Of a stretch of DNA of 64,000 nucleotides, positions 26,629 to 34,953 are shown piece by piece. The position numbers were made by a program, and so were the translations under genes. The first letter of the stretch is position 1. Each line of letters starts with the position of its first letter. The notes beneath the pieces were generated by a model, which had not been told where the DNA came from, did no database searches, and saw only the letters and a program-made list of their open reading frames with translations. Source of the stretch: CAIQPV01 sp963719855 (GTDB lineage Bacteria; Pseudomonadota; Gammaproteobacteria; Burkholderiales; Gallionellaceae); NCBI GenBank assembly GCA_963719855.1, contig CAVRDK010000002.1:248001-312000 (forward strand), in the 5' to 3' direction.

Positions 26629-27341
26629 CGGCCACAAAAATCTCCGATCCTAAAATAATAGTCGCGCTGGATTACTCCGAGGCGACGCCCGCGCTGGATT
26701 TGGTGGCACGGCTGGAACCTGCTTTGTGCCGCCTCAAGGTGGGCAAGGAATTGTTCACTGCAGCGGGGCCGCAACTGGTAGAGCAACTCGTGCGGCGCGG
26801 TTTCGAGGTTTTCCTCGACCTGAAATTTCACGACATTCCCAACACCACAGCGCAAGCCTGCAAAGCTGCCGCCGCGTTGGGCGTGTGGATGGTAAATGTT
26901 CATGCGCTGGGCGGACGCAAGATGATGGAGGCAGCGCGCGAAGCGCTGGCACAGGCGTCACAACCACCCAAACTGATCGCAGTAACAGTGCTTACCAGCA
27001 TGGCACAGGAAGATTTGGCCGAACTAGGTATTGCCGCTACGCCCGCTGAACTGGTGCTGCGCCTGGCGGCACTGGCGCACAATAGCGGTCTGGATGGCGT
27101 GGTATGCTCCGCGCAGGAAGCGGATCTGCTGCGCCAGCACTGTGGCCGCGAATTCTGTCTGGTTACGCCTGGCATCCGTCCGGCAGATGCCGCCGCTGAC
27201 GATCAATCGCGTATCATGACGCCGCGCGCCGCATTGCAAGCGGGTTCCAGCTATCTGGTGATTGGGCGACCGATTACCCGATCCGCCGATCCCTTGCGGG
27301 CGTTGCAGGAAATTTCACAAGAAATAGGAGGAATGGCATGA
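26625..27341 (+). CDS. pyrF: Orotidine 5'-phosphate decarboxylase
   Basis: The last step of UMP synthesis. The 238-residue TIM barrel shows IIVALDYSEATPALDL, the catalytic FLDLKFHDIPNT (the Lys-Asp pair), and the phosphate-binding end VTPGIRP ... YLVIGRPITRS. Translation starts at GTG 26625 with AGAGG nine bases upstream. Its stop overlaps the next start by four bases (ATGA). Confidence 0.96.
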   Translation: MTATKISDPKIIVALDYSEATPALDLVARLEPALCRLKVGKELFTAAGPQLVEQLVRRGFEVFLDLKFHDIPNTTAQACKAAAALGVWMVNVHALGGRKMMEAAREALAQASQPPKLIAVTVLTSMAQEDLAELGIAATPAELVLRLAALAHNSGLDGVVCSAQEADLLRQHCGREFCLVTPGIRPADAAADDQSRIMTPRAALQAGSSYLVIGRPITRSADPLRALQEISQEIGGMA

Positions 27342-28279
27342 ATACACTGCCATCATTTGAGAACGCAAAAGTTCTGGTGGTCGGCGATGTGATGCTGGAT
27401 CGCTACTGGTTCGGCGATGTCGAGCGCATCTCTCCCGAGGCACCGGTGCCGGTGCTCAAGGTTGGGCGCGTTGAAGAGCGTCCCGGCGGCGCAGCCAACG
27501 TGGCGCGCAACATCGCGGCACTCGGCGCGCAATGCACGTTGCTGTCGGTGGTGGGGAATGACGAAGCGGGCGCGTGCCTGGAAAAGTTGCTTAATAAGCA
27601 CGACAACCTGAATGCGCTGCTGCACCGTGATAACAGCATTTCCACCATCGTCAAATTGCGCGCCATCGCCCGGCATCAACAACTGTTGCGGATCGATTTC
27701 GAAACCTCGCCCAGCCACGAAGTGTTGCACGCCGCACTGGAAGATTTTCATGCCCAGTTGCCGCTCGCCGATGTGGTGATCCTGTCCGATTACGGCAAGG
27801 GCGGACTGGCGCACATCGCTGAAATGATACGGTCTGCGCGCGCGGCAGGCAAGCCGGTGCTGGTCGATCCGAAGGGGGATGATTACCAGCGTTATAGCGG
27901 CGCGACCTTGCTTACGCCGAACCGTAGCGAGTTTCGCGAAGTGGCGGGCAGTTGGAAAACCGAAGCCGATCTTAATGCGAAAGCGGAAAAGCTGCGCAAG
28001 GAATTGCAACTGGATGCTCTGCTGGTGACGCGTAGCGAGGACGGCATGAACCTGTATCGCGCCAATGAAGTGTCGCACGAGCCGACGCAAACTCGCGAAG
28101 TGTTCGACGTGAGCGGTGCAGGCGATACCGTCATCGCAACGATGGCGGTGATGTTGGCGAGCGGTGCGGATTTGCCGGCGGCAATGCGTATTGCCAACCG
28201 CGCAGCCGGTATCGTGGTAGGAAAACTGGGTACGGCGGTGGTAAGCCGTGAAGAAATCATCCAAGATATGAATGGGTAA
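27338..28279 (+). CDS. rfaE1: D-glycero-beta-D-manno-heptose-7-phosphate kinase
   Basis: Phosphorylates heptose 7-phosphate at C1 for the LPS inner core. The 313-residue PfkB/ribokinase-type enzyme has VVGDVMLDRYWFG, ERPGGAANVARNIAALG and the anion-hole motif DVSGAGDTVIA. It lacks the nucleotidyltransferase half of E. coli HldE, so that activity must be encoded elsewhere. It is coupled to pyrF and followed three bases later by hldD. Confidence 0.95.
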   Translation: MNTLPSFENAKVLVVGDVMLDRYWFGDVERISPEAPVPVLKVGRVEERPGGAANVARNIAALGAQCTLLSVVGNDEAGACLEKLLNKHDNLNALLHRDNSISTIVKLRAIARHQQLLRIDFETSPSHEVLHAALEDFHAQLPLADVVILSDYGKGGLAHIAEMIRSARAAGKPVLVDPKGDDYQRYSGATLLTPNRSEFREVAGSWKTEADLNAKAEKLRKELQLDALLVTRSEDGMNLYRANEVSHEPTQTREVFDVSGAGDTVIATMAVMLASGADLPAAMRIANRAAGIVVGKLGTAVVSREEIIQDMNG

Positions 28280-28282
28280 GCT

Positions 28283-29284
28283 ATGTACTATATCGTTACC
28301 GGCGCAGCCGGATTTATTGGTTCCAATCTGGTCAAGGCGCTGAACGAGCGCGGCGAGAGCAATATTATCGCGGTGGACAATATGAAATCCTCCGCCGATA
28401 AGTTCAAGAATCTGGTGGATTGCGACATCGCCGATTATCTGGACAAGGAAGAATTTCTCGACAAGCTGACAGACGGTTTTTTTGATGGTCTGTTGACTGC
28501 GGTGTTCCACCAGGGCGCATGTTCCGACACCATGGAAACCGATGGCCGCTACATGATGAAGAACAATTACCGCTATTCGCTGGAGCTGCTGAATTATTGC
28601 CAGAACGAGGAGGTTCCGTTCCTGTATGCCTCTTCCGCTTCGGTGTACGGGGGCGGGTCGGTGTTCAAGGAGAGCCGCGAATACGAAGCGCCGCTTAATG
28701 TGTATGCTTATTCTAAATTCCTGTTCGACCAAGTGGTGCGTCGTCGCTGGAGCAGGCGTAGCGCGCAGATCGTCGGCATGCGTTATTTCAACGTGTATGG
28801 ACAGCGCGAGCAGCACAAGGGGCGCATGGCCTCGGTGGCGTATCACTTCTTCAATCAGTACCGTGCCGAGGGACATGTAAAACTATTCGAAGGATGCGAT
28901 GGCTATGCCAATGGAGGACAGTTGCGCGATTTCGTTTCGATTGACGATGTGGTCAAAGTCAACATGCATTTTCTCGACAATCCCGGAAAATCCGGCATAT
29001 TCAATCTCGGCACCGGGCAAGCGCAGAGCTTCAATGACGTGGCCGTGGCTACCGTCAACACGTTGCGCAAAAATAATGGCGAGGCTGCGCTGACGTTGGA
29101 AGAAATGTGCCAGCGGGAATTGCTGCGTTATATTCCTTTCCCGGCGCAGTTAATAGGAAAATACCAGAGCTATACCCAAGCCGACATGAGCGCGCTGCGC
29201 GCAGCCGGATATGCTGAACCATTCCTGAATGTGGAACAGGGTGTAGCGCGCTATGTGAATTATTTATTAAGTGCATCGACTTAG
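28283..29284 (+). CDS. hldD: ADP-L-glycero-D-manno-heptose 6-epimerase
   Basis: Epimerises ADP-heptose for LPS core synthesis, acting after HldE. The 333-residue short-chain dehydrogenase-type protein has the NADP motif VTGAAGFIGSNLV, LYASSASVYGGG, the catalytic YAYSKFLFD (YxxxK) and MRYFNVYGQRE. It ends at TAG 29284. The same frame then continues for 20 codons with a Lys/Ala/Asp-rich stretch (see the next entry). Confidence 0.96.
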   Translation: MYYIVTGAAGFIGSNLVKALNERGESNIIAVDNMKSSADKFKNLVDCDIADYLDKEEFLDKLTDGFFDGLLTAVFHQGACSDTMETDGRYMMKNNYRYSLELLNYCQNEEVPFLYASSASVYGGGSVFKESREYEAPLNVYAYSKFLFDQVVRRRWSRRSAQIVGMRYFNVYGQREQHKGRMASVAYHFFNQYRAEGHVKLFEGCDGYANGGQLRDFVSIDDVVKVNMHFLDNPGKSGIFNLGTGQAQSFNDVAVATVNTLRKNNGEAALTLEEMCQRELLRYIPFPAQLIGKYQSYTQADMSALRAAGYAEPFLNVEQGVARYVNYLLSAST

Positions 29285-29347
29285 ATTGCTCCCGTCAAGG
29301 CCGAAGTAAAAGCGGACAAGAAGGACGCCAAAGCCGACAAGAAATAA
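29285..29347 (+). pseudogene. Lys/Ala/Asp-rich tail in frame after the hldD stop
   Basis: Directly after the hldD TAG the same frame reads APVKAEVKADKKDAKADKK and then TAA at 29345-29347. Such tails are typical for the C-terminus of small ComEA-like helix-hairpin-helix proteins. I therefore read it as the leftover 3' end of a deleted gene; a rare read-through extension of HldD is the alternative. There is no start codon of its own. Confidence 0.45.
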
Positions 29348-29363
29348 TTCGCAATTCAATGAG

Positions 29364-29395
29364 ACCCCGCCCGGCGCAAGCCATGCGGGGTTTTT
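29364..29395 (+). terminator. Rho-independent terminator after hldD
   Basis: CCCCGC (29365-29370) pairs with GCGGGG (29385-29390), followed by five T residues. It closes the long gyrA-hldD direction of transcription. Confidence 0.8.
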
Positions 29396-29559
29396 CTTAT
29401 GGGTACTCTATGATTCGATTTGTCCATAAACAAACATATGGACATCTGGTTTGTATCCTGATTTGTACAAATGCGATATTTCCCTGATACGCGAGTAGTG
29501 AATGATGCGGCTACTTGGTAAGCAGCCCCTGCTTTCCTACATCCTCGAAAGGAATTATC

Positions 29560-30088
29560 GTGAAGATTAATACGTCATCCATCATCTTCGGTCTTCCGAC
29601 TTTGATTATCGCTGTTGTTGTGAGTGTTGCCACACCATCGTTTGCAATGCCGCAAATGAGAGATCAAGGCGAATCAATGCAGCTGCAACTCAGAACAATT
29701 GCACGACAAGCTAAAATTGACCGGGCAGCAGGAATCGCTTTGGAAACGCGCGGAGACTGAAAGCCACAACAAGATGAAACTGCGTCAGGCCGGGCGCAAG
29801 CAAGCCATTGGGGAAATGAAAGAGGCGCTCAACGACCCACAGGCGGATTTACGGGCATTGTCCGGTAAAATGGACGCGCGCCGCGAAATGGCTGCGAAGG
29901 AATCCACGGAAACGCGCGAGTTGTGGCTTTCTTTCTATGACAGTCTGGATGTAAAACAACGCGAGATGGCGCGTAGATTTCTCCTCGAACGCATTGAGCA
30001 TATGGAAAAATCGATGGGGAGCATGCGGCGCATGAAACATGGTGGGCACGAACTTGAGGCTCCGCATGACATGGAAAAACCGCAATAA
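29560..30088 (+). pseudogene. Spy/CpxP-like periplasmic protein gene with a frameshift
   Basis: The first part starts at GTG 29560 (AAAGGAA upstream) and encodes a clear signal peptide ending in TPSFA. The second part, in another frame from about 29690, encodes LHDKLKLTGQQESLWKRAE and a long helical, Met/Arg-rich region typical of the LTxxQ (Spy/CpxP) family. Joining the two needs a one-base change between about 29650 and 29695. It ends in a His-containing tail (KHGGHELEAPHD). The gene lies 21 bases before an OmpR-type regulator, which suggests that it belongs to that envelope-stress or metal-response system. It may be a real pseudogene or a sequence error. Confidence 0.65.
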
Positions 30089-30109
30089 TTATTTTAATGA
30101 AAGGGTGCC

Positions 30110-30820
30110 ATGCTGTCTGTGTTGCTTGTTGATGACGATATTCAGATTCGCCAGTTGTTAAGCGATTATCTGTCTGAATTCGGCATGGCTGTGGTTGCCG
30201 TGACCGATGGAAGATCGATGGCAGAGGCTCTAGTGAAAGGATCATTCGATCTCATCATACTTGACCTGATGCTGCCCGGAGAAGATGGTCTTTCTTTGTG
30301 CCGCAGCTTGCGCGCAAAATCCGACATTCCGATACTGATGCTCACTGCGCGGGGAGAAACGATGGATCGTGTTATCGGGCTGGAAGTGGGGGCAGACGAT
30401 TATATCGTCAAGCCTTTCGAGCCGCGCGAATTGGTTGCCCGTATCCAGACGATATTGCGGAGAACCAAGGGGGGGCGTGAAAGCTCCAAAGATCAGGAGC
30501 CGGGAAATATGGTTTCCTTTATGGGCTGGCGCTTGAATTACGCTTTGCGCCAGGTCATCTCCCCGAAAGAATTGGTCATTCCACTTTCCAACGCTGAATT
30601 TCGTTTGTTAAAAGTTTTTATTGAGCATCCGCGCCGTGTGTTAACCCGCGATTTCCTGCTCGATCAGGCGCGTGGACGAAACATGGATTTATTTGACCGT
30701 AGCATTGATTTGTTAGTCTCACGCCTGCGCCAGAAACTGGGCGATGATTCGCGCACCCCCAGCCTGATCAAGACGGTGCGTGGCGAAGGCTATTTGTTCG
30801 ATGCAAAGGTAACGCGATGA
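30110..30820 (+). CDS. OmpR/PhoB-family response regulator
   Basis: A 236-residue regulator. The receiver domain has the acidic pocket DDD (8-10), phosphoacceptor D52 (ILDLMLPGEDG) and the KPFEP switch. A winged-helix DNA-binding domain follows (about 135-230) with RSIDLLVSRLRQKLGD and the closing hairpin VRGEGYLF. The stop overlaps the sensor kinase start by four bases, so the pair is translationally coupled. The likely target is the Spy/CpxP-like gene just upstream. Confidence 0.93.
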   Translation: MLSVLLVDDDIQIRQLLSDYLSEFGMAVVAVTDGRSMAEALVKGSFDLIILDLMLPGEDGLSLCRSLRAKSDIPILMLTARGETMDRVIGLEVGADDYIVKPFEPRELVARIQTILRRTKGGRESSKDQEPGNMVSFMGWRLNYALRQVISPKELVIPLSNAEFRLLKVFIEHPRRVLTRDFLLDQARGRNMDLFDRSIDLLVSRLRQKLGDDSRTPSLIKTVRGEGYLFDAKVTR

Positions 30821-31818
30821 GAAGGCTAATCCCGGACACGATTTTTTCGAGGCTTTTCCTGCTGTTGTTTGTCACGCTCACGATAAGTCATTTTGTGGGC
30901 ATGGAAGTATTTTCCAGTTTTGATCATCCTCACACGGTTGACCCGAATCATCTGCGACCACATCCAAATCCATTGAGGTTTCTTGGGCTCATTGTGCGCT
31001 TGTCTGGAATTGCGTTGACCGCATGGATAGCGGCGCGTTGGCTTTCCCGTCCTATTAATCAGTTGGCTCAGGCAGCAAGTGAACTGGGCGAGAGTCTGGA
31101 GCGCGCACCGTTGGACGAGACACGCGGTCCATCCGAAATCCGGCAGGCATCTATGGTATTCAACCAGATGCAGGCGCGCCTCAAACAACAGATAGCTGAG
31201 CGCAATCGTTTTCTGGCGGCGGTTTCCCATGATTTACGCACGCCGATTACACGCCTTAAATTGCGTGCGGTAAAGATTGATGCGCAGGATTTGCAGGAAG
31301 ATATCCAGCACGACCTCAATGAAATGACTGCAATGATAGATGCGACGCTTGATTATTTGCGTGGCGATGGAAGGCCGGAAAAGTCGTGTTGTCTGGATGT
31401 TTCCGCCCTCGTGCACTCCCTCGCGGAAAATGCCGGGGAACAGGGAGAGATCGTAACGGTATCCGGCATTGCCCAGCCCATCATGGCGCAGCCTATGGTG
31501 TTACAGCGTTGCCTGAACAATCTGATCGAAAACGCCTTGCGCTATGGAAATCGTGCGGATATCAAGCTGGACGATACTGGCGACAAACTCATCATTGAAA
31601 TCCATGATACCGGAGCAGGTATTCCGGAAGATCAGTTGGAAGCTGTTTTTGCGCCATTTTATCGCCTCGATCAATCTCGCAGCCGACACACTGGCGGAGT
31701 CGGACTCGGGCTTTCCACTGCCCGTGATATTGCCCAGAAAATGGGAGGAAGCCTTGCCTTGAGGAATGCATCAGAAGGCGGGTTGATCGCCACTTTGGCG
31801 CTACCCAAGAGGCAATGA
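30817..31818 (+). CDS. EnvZ/CpxA-type sensor histidine kinase with His/Pro-rich sensor loop
   Basis: A 333-residue inner-membrane kinase. The first helix covers about 10-30 and the second about 55-75; between them is a short periplasmic loop of about 25 residues with four histidines (DHPHTVDPNHLRPHPNP). HAMP, HisKA with H138 (AAVSHDLRTPITRL), and an ATPase domain (NLIENALRYG, DTGAGIP, GGVGLGLSTARDIA) follow. The loop is too small for a folded sensor domain, and its histidines suggest direct binding of a metal ion; that is inference. Confidence 0.92.
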   Translation: MRRLIPDTIFSRLFLLLFVTLTISHFVGMEVFSSFDHPHTVDPNHLRPHPNPLRFLGLIVRLSGIALTAWIAARWLSRPINQLAQAASELGESLERAPLDETRGPSEIRQASMVFNQMQARLKQQIAERNRFLAAVSHDLRTPITRLKLRAVKIDAQDLQEDIQHDLNEMTAMIDATLDYLRGDGRPEKSCCLDVSALVHSLAENAGEQGEIVTVSGIAQPIMAQPMVLQRCLNNLIENALRYGNRADIKLDDTGDKLIIEIHDTGAGIPEDQLEAVFAPFYRLDQSRSRHTGGVGLGLSTARDIAQKMGGSLALRNASEGGLIATLALPKRQ

Positions 31819-32165
31819 GTTCTAGTGGATTTAAAGAGGTGCAAATCTGTCCTCAATGATGCTGCTGCTGCAATTATTTAGCACCTTGTTTTAGTGCATT
31901 TTTAAGTGGTAAATCATAGTGTTGAAGTTCAGACATTTCTGTGGGTTCCGGCGGTGAATTTTACTGCTCCTGTTTGTGCGAGGGCGGTGTAAACATCACT
32001 TATCCGTATGATGGCAGAAGGGGTTTTTCTGTAACAGAATGAATTTAATGCGATTTAATTAGACAAACTTCTTTTAATTTTTCGCTAAAGTATCTTGGAA
32101 AGGTGCCGATAAAATATCCAGAGTCAATCTATGTGTGGTTTATATCTTGCCATCTGGAGGTCTTC
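31819..32165. other. 347-bp A+T-rich gap before the repeat-protein gene
   Basis: No gene is seen. The right end holds a sigma-28-type promoter (32086-32112) and a GGAGG ribosome site just before ATG 32166. The remainder has no clear hairpin terminator for the two-component pair. Confidence 0.6.
32086..32112 (+). promoter_or_regulatory. Near-perfect sigma-28 (FliA) promoter
   Basis: TAAAGTAT (32086-32093), 11 bases, then GCCGATAA (32105-32112). The established FliA consensus is TAAAGTTT-N11-GCCGATAA, so 15 of 16 positions match with exact spacing. It lies 54 bases before the start of the repeat protein and probably drives it together with the FlaG-like gene. Confidence 0.8.
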
Positions 32166-33326
32166 ATGAGCACAATCGGCGGCGTTTCGGGTTTCAGTAA
32201 TTTCTCCTACGTACAACTTGCATCCAACGGAGTCCAATCAGCCCGAGGCGATTCGGATGGCGGCAACGATGGCAGCAACGGGGCAGGACAAGTTGGCCAA
32301 GGATCGAACTTCATGCAGGCCATCATGCAGGCTCTAGTTCAGAGCTTGTCAGGCAGTTCCAGTACGTCGTCTGTCACATCGACAGCCAATTCAGCCGCAT
32401 CTTCAAGTTCAACCCAAAGCGTGCAAGCTGCTTTGCATGAATTTATGCAGAGCCTGTTTGCAGCACTGCACCAAGCGAATGTGCAGAGTAACGGTACACC
32501 TGCAAGCGGCAACAGTTCGTCTACATCAGGGAGCAGCGGTGCCTCCAATCCGGCGGCAGGTATTCAGAATCTGTTGCAGCAGCTTTCTCCAAGCAGCCAA
32601 GGGACGACAGTAACCGGAAGCACCGGAAGTAGCACTGATCCGCTCAGCAATTTGAAAGCCAGCTTCCAAAACTTGATTAATGTGTTAGGCACATCGCAAG
32701 GACAAGAAACATCGGCAACAGTTCCGACCCTGCAATTATTCTTGCAAAATTTACAGCAGGACTTGAATGGCGGGACAGGACAAGTCGGCCAAGGATCGAA
32801 TTTTATGCATGCCCTCATGCAGGCACTGGGACAGAGTTTGTCAGGCAGTTCAGGCGCATCGTCTGCCACATCGACATCCAATTCAACCGCAACTTCAAGT
32901 TCGACACAGGGCGTGCAAGCTGCATTGCAGACATTTATGCATAGTCTGTTTGCCGCACTGCACCAAACGAATGAGCAGAGTGACGGCACACCCGCAAGCG
33001 ACAACAGTTCGTCTGCATCAGGTGTTGGGGGACATTATGGACATCATGGCGATTCCAATATATCAGCCAACATTCAGAACCTGTTGCAGCAGCTTTCTTC
33101 AAACAGCCAAGGTACGTTGACAACTGGAAGCAGCGGTAGTACAACTGCGCTCAGCAATTTGAATTCCAGCTTCCAGAATTTGGTTAATGCGTTAGGCTCA
33201 TCGCAAGGTCAAGGGACACCGACAACAACCGCGCCCCCTACCCTGCAAACGTTCCTGCAAAATTTTCTGCAGGACTTGAATGGCGGCCAGAATATTTCTG
33301 GTGCGGTGGTCAACACCCAAGCCTAA
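32166..33326 (+). CDS. Low-complexity protein with two tandem ~170-residue repeats, function unknown
   Basis: A 386-residue protein rich in Ser, Gln, Gly, Thr and Asn, with no signal peptide. It consists of two copies (about residues 42-206 and 207-386) of one unit. Each unit contains GQVGQGSNFM, QSLSGSS, a helix of the type FMxSLFAALHQ, IQNLLQQLS, LSNLxxSFQNL and TLQxFLQNxxQDLNGG. The second unit also carries a His cluster (GGHYGHHGD). GGAGG precedes ATG 32166. It sits behind a sigma-28 promoter and before a FlaG-like gene, and a paralogue faces it at 34545. A flagellum-exported or surface protein is likely but unproven. Confidence 0.75.
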   Translation: MSTIGGVSGFSNFSYVQLASNGVQSARGDSDGGNDGSNGAGQVGQGSNFMQAIMQALVQSLSGSSSTSSVTSTANSAASSSSTQSVQAALHEFMQSLFAALHQANVQSNGTPASGNSSSTSGSSGASNPAAGIQNLLQQLSPSSQGTTVTGSTGSSTDPLSNLKASFQNLINVLGTSQGQETSATVPTLQLFLQNLQQDLNGGTGQVGQGSNFMHALMQALGQSLSGSSGASSATSTSNSTATSSSTQGVQAALQTFMHSLFAALHQTNEQSDGTPASDNSSSASGVGGHYGHHGDSNISANIQNLLQQLSSNSQGTLTTGSSGSTTALSNLNSSFQNLVNALGSSQGQGTPTTTAPPTLQTFLQNFLQDLNGGQNISGAVVNTQA

Positions 33327-33365
33327 TGCATGATTGAGATGCATCTGTAAAAAGGCGGATTAAAC

Positions 33366-33761
33366 ATGGACATTACTTCAGTTGCTTCCACATCTGTCCC
33401 TATAGGGACGGGGCAAGGTGCGCCGAGTTCTGTTAGCGTTGCCTCGCCTGTCGCTGTTTCTTCACAACCTGATAATGCTCCGGTTGCAAACGCAGTTGTG
33501 AATTCTGCTGTTCCATCTCCGGCTCAGATTACGCAAGCCGTCAAACAAATAAATGATGCCTTTGTTCAAGGAGGCCAAAATGTTTATGCCTCATTTGAAT
33601 ATGATAAAGCGGTAGGCATGGAGGTGATAAGATTCACAGACTCGAATACCAATGAAGTGATCAGTCAAGTTCCCTCAAAAGCCGCTCTTGCTATCGCTCA
33701 GGCCATCCAGAATTCACAGGGTTCAGCTTCAGTAGGACAGTTGATAAACACCCGGGTATGA
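33366..33761 (+). CDS. flaG: FlaG-like flagellar protein
   Basis: A 131-residue protein whose second half matches the FlaG family: FEYDKAVGMEVIRFTDSNTN followed by EVISQVPSKAALAIAQAI. The first half is Ser/Val/Pro-rich linker. FlaG proteins influence filament length, normally beside fliC and fliD, but no flagellin or cap gene is in this window. It follows the repeat protein by 39 bases and probably shares its sigma-28 promoter. Confidence 0.75.
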   Translation: MDITSVASTSVPIGTGQGAPSSVSVASPVAVSSQPDNAPVANAVVNSAVPSPAQITQAVKQINDAFVQGGQNVYASFEYDKAVGMEVIRFTDSNTNEVISQVPSKAALAIAQAIQNSQGSASVGQLINTRV

Positions 33762-33807
33762 ATCTTTGGTTTGCGCTGCATGCATGTTCTTCACCGGATT
33801 GCTTGGC

Positions 33808-33836
33808 GGATCGCGACATCAGCTTGGTCGCGATCC
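33808..33836. repeat. 10-bp hairpin between convergent flaG and repeat-protein genes
   Basis: GGATCGCGAC (33808-33817) and GTCGCGATCC (33827-33836) pair perfectly around a 9-base loop. No T run follows on either strand, so it is not a standard terminator, though its place between convergent genes suggests it limits read-through or protects 3' ends. Confidence 0.5.
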
Positions 33837-33864
33837 GGCCAATGGTATCTCGCCTCGCAGCACG

Positions 33865-34545
33865 TCAGACTTGGATGTTGACCGCTGCGCCGTTAACGTT
33901 TTGTCCATTGCCCATACTCTGATAAAGATTTTGCAGGAACGATTGCAATGTTGGCGCACTGGCTGTGGATGTACTTTGTGCTTGAGTTACATGCAATGAG
34001 CTAACTAAATTCTGGAAGCTGGAATTCAGGTTGCCAAGCGCATTAGTCTCACTGGTTTGTGTGCTGGTCGAAGTAGTCTGACTGTTTGAAGTAAGTTGTT
34101 GTAGCAGGCTCTGAACGTCAGCAGCCATATGAGAACCTCCTCCATGATGGTGGCGATGCCCAACCTCGGGTGTAGCCGAGTTGTCATCGGTAGCTGCCGC
34201 TACATTGCCTGATGCCGTTGCCCCGTTTGCCTGACCAAGAGCTGCAAATAGATTTTGCAGGAATGCTTGCACTGCTGCTTCAGGGGTTTGTGCGGATTGG
34301 GTTGAGCTTGAAGGCGATGTAGAGCTGGACGAGGCAGTGCTGGCCACAGTTGTAGAAGGCGATGTGGCAGAGCTGCCTGATAAGCTTTGCTCAAGTGCCT
34401 GCGTGATTTCGTTAATGAAGTTTGAATTGCCCACTCCACCAGCGCTTCCGCTGCCATTGTTACCACCAACTTGCTGCTTCGAATTGGATGCTTGTTGCAA
34501 CCAGGACAAATAGTTTTGACTTGAGGCACTATTAATTGAACTCAT
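33865..34545 (-). CDS. Single-unit paralogue of the low-complexity repeat protein
   Basis: A 226-residue protein with one copy of the unit found twice in the 32166 gene: SNFINEITQALEQSLSGSS, AFLQNLFAALGQAN, a His cluster VGHRHHHGGGSH, VQSLLQQLTSNSQ, LGNLNSSFQNLVSSL, TLQSFLQNLYQSMG and the shared end NGAAVNIQV. A GGAGGG site lies just before ATG 34545. Its upstream region has no clear sigma-28 promoter; GGCGACAA with a poor -35 is the nearest. The conserved amphipathic helices among poorly conserved Ser/Thr linkers suggest a secreted self-assembling protein. Confidence 0.75.
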   Translation of the reverse strand: MSSINSASSQNYLSWLQQASNSKQQVGGNNGSGSAGGVGNSNFINEITQALEQSLSGSSATSPSTTVASTASSSSTSPSSSTQSAQTPEAAVQAFLQNLFAALGQANGATASGNVAAATDDNSATPEVGHRHHHGGGSHMAADVQSLLQQLTSNSQTTSTSTQTSETNALGNLNSSFQNLVSSLHVTQAQSTSTASAPTLQSFLQNLYQSMGNGQNVNGAAVNIQV

Positions 34546-34953
34546 GATTTACCCTCCAAAAAATTGAAAATTTATAATTAGTGCGAAACTCCCCTTATGA
34601 GGATTGTCGCCTTATTTTCAGTAATCATTAAGCAGAAAAGAAGGAGAAAAACACCGCAATTCCTTTTGTATCAAAAACGTAACAATATCTCCAATCAAAG
34701 CCGCATAAATTCAGCTTTCCGTCCATTGTGTTCGGACTATTTTGGACAGCATAGCGTCTCCCTCCTACCGAAAGCTTTATCGGGCTCTCGCAACGGTACC
34801 TGATTGTTAAATTTCACGGAATTCCAAGTTCAAAAGCGCTAAAATCACCCATAGATTCCAATGCCAAAGTAAATTTTTTAGTGTTGAACGAAATTATCTT
34901 TTTGACTATCAAACGGTTGATAATTTAATCAAACGTATAGATCGGATAAACAA
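34546..34953. other. 408-bp intergenic region between divergent genes
   Basis: A+T-rich, without a credible gene. It must hold the leaders of the minus-strand repeat protein (GGAGGG directly upstream of its ATG) and of the DUF3443 gene. A TTGACT at 34902-34907 with TTTAAT 16 bases later is a possible but weak promoter for the latter. Confidence 0.4.

Noticed and set aside
34450..34700. Possible sigma-28 promoter for the minus-strand repeat protein
   Set aside because: The best match (GGCGACAA with a poor -35 and wrong spacing) is too weak to call.
34597..34803. 68-codon plus-strand frame in the gap before the DUF3443 gene
   Set aside because: No ribosome site, a basic low-complexity translation, and overlap with the leader of the minus-strand gene.
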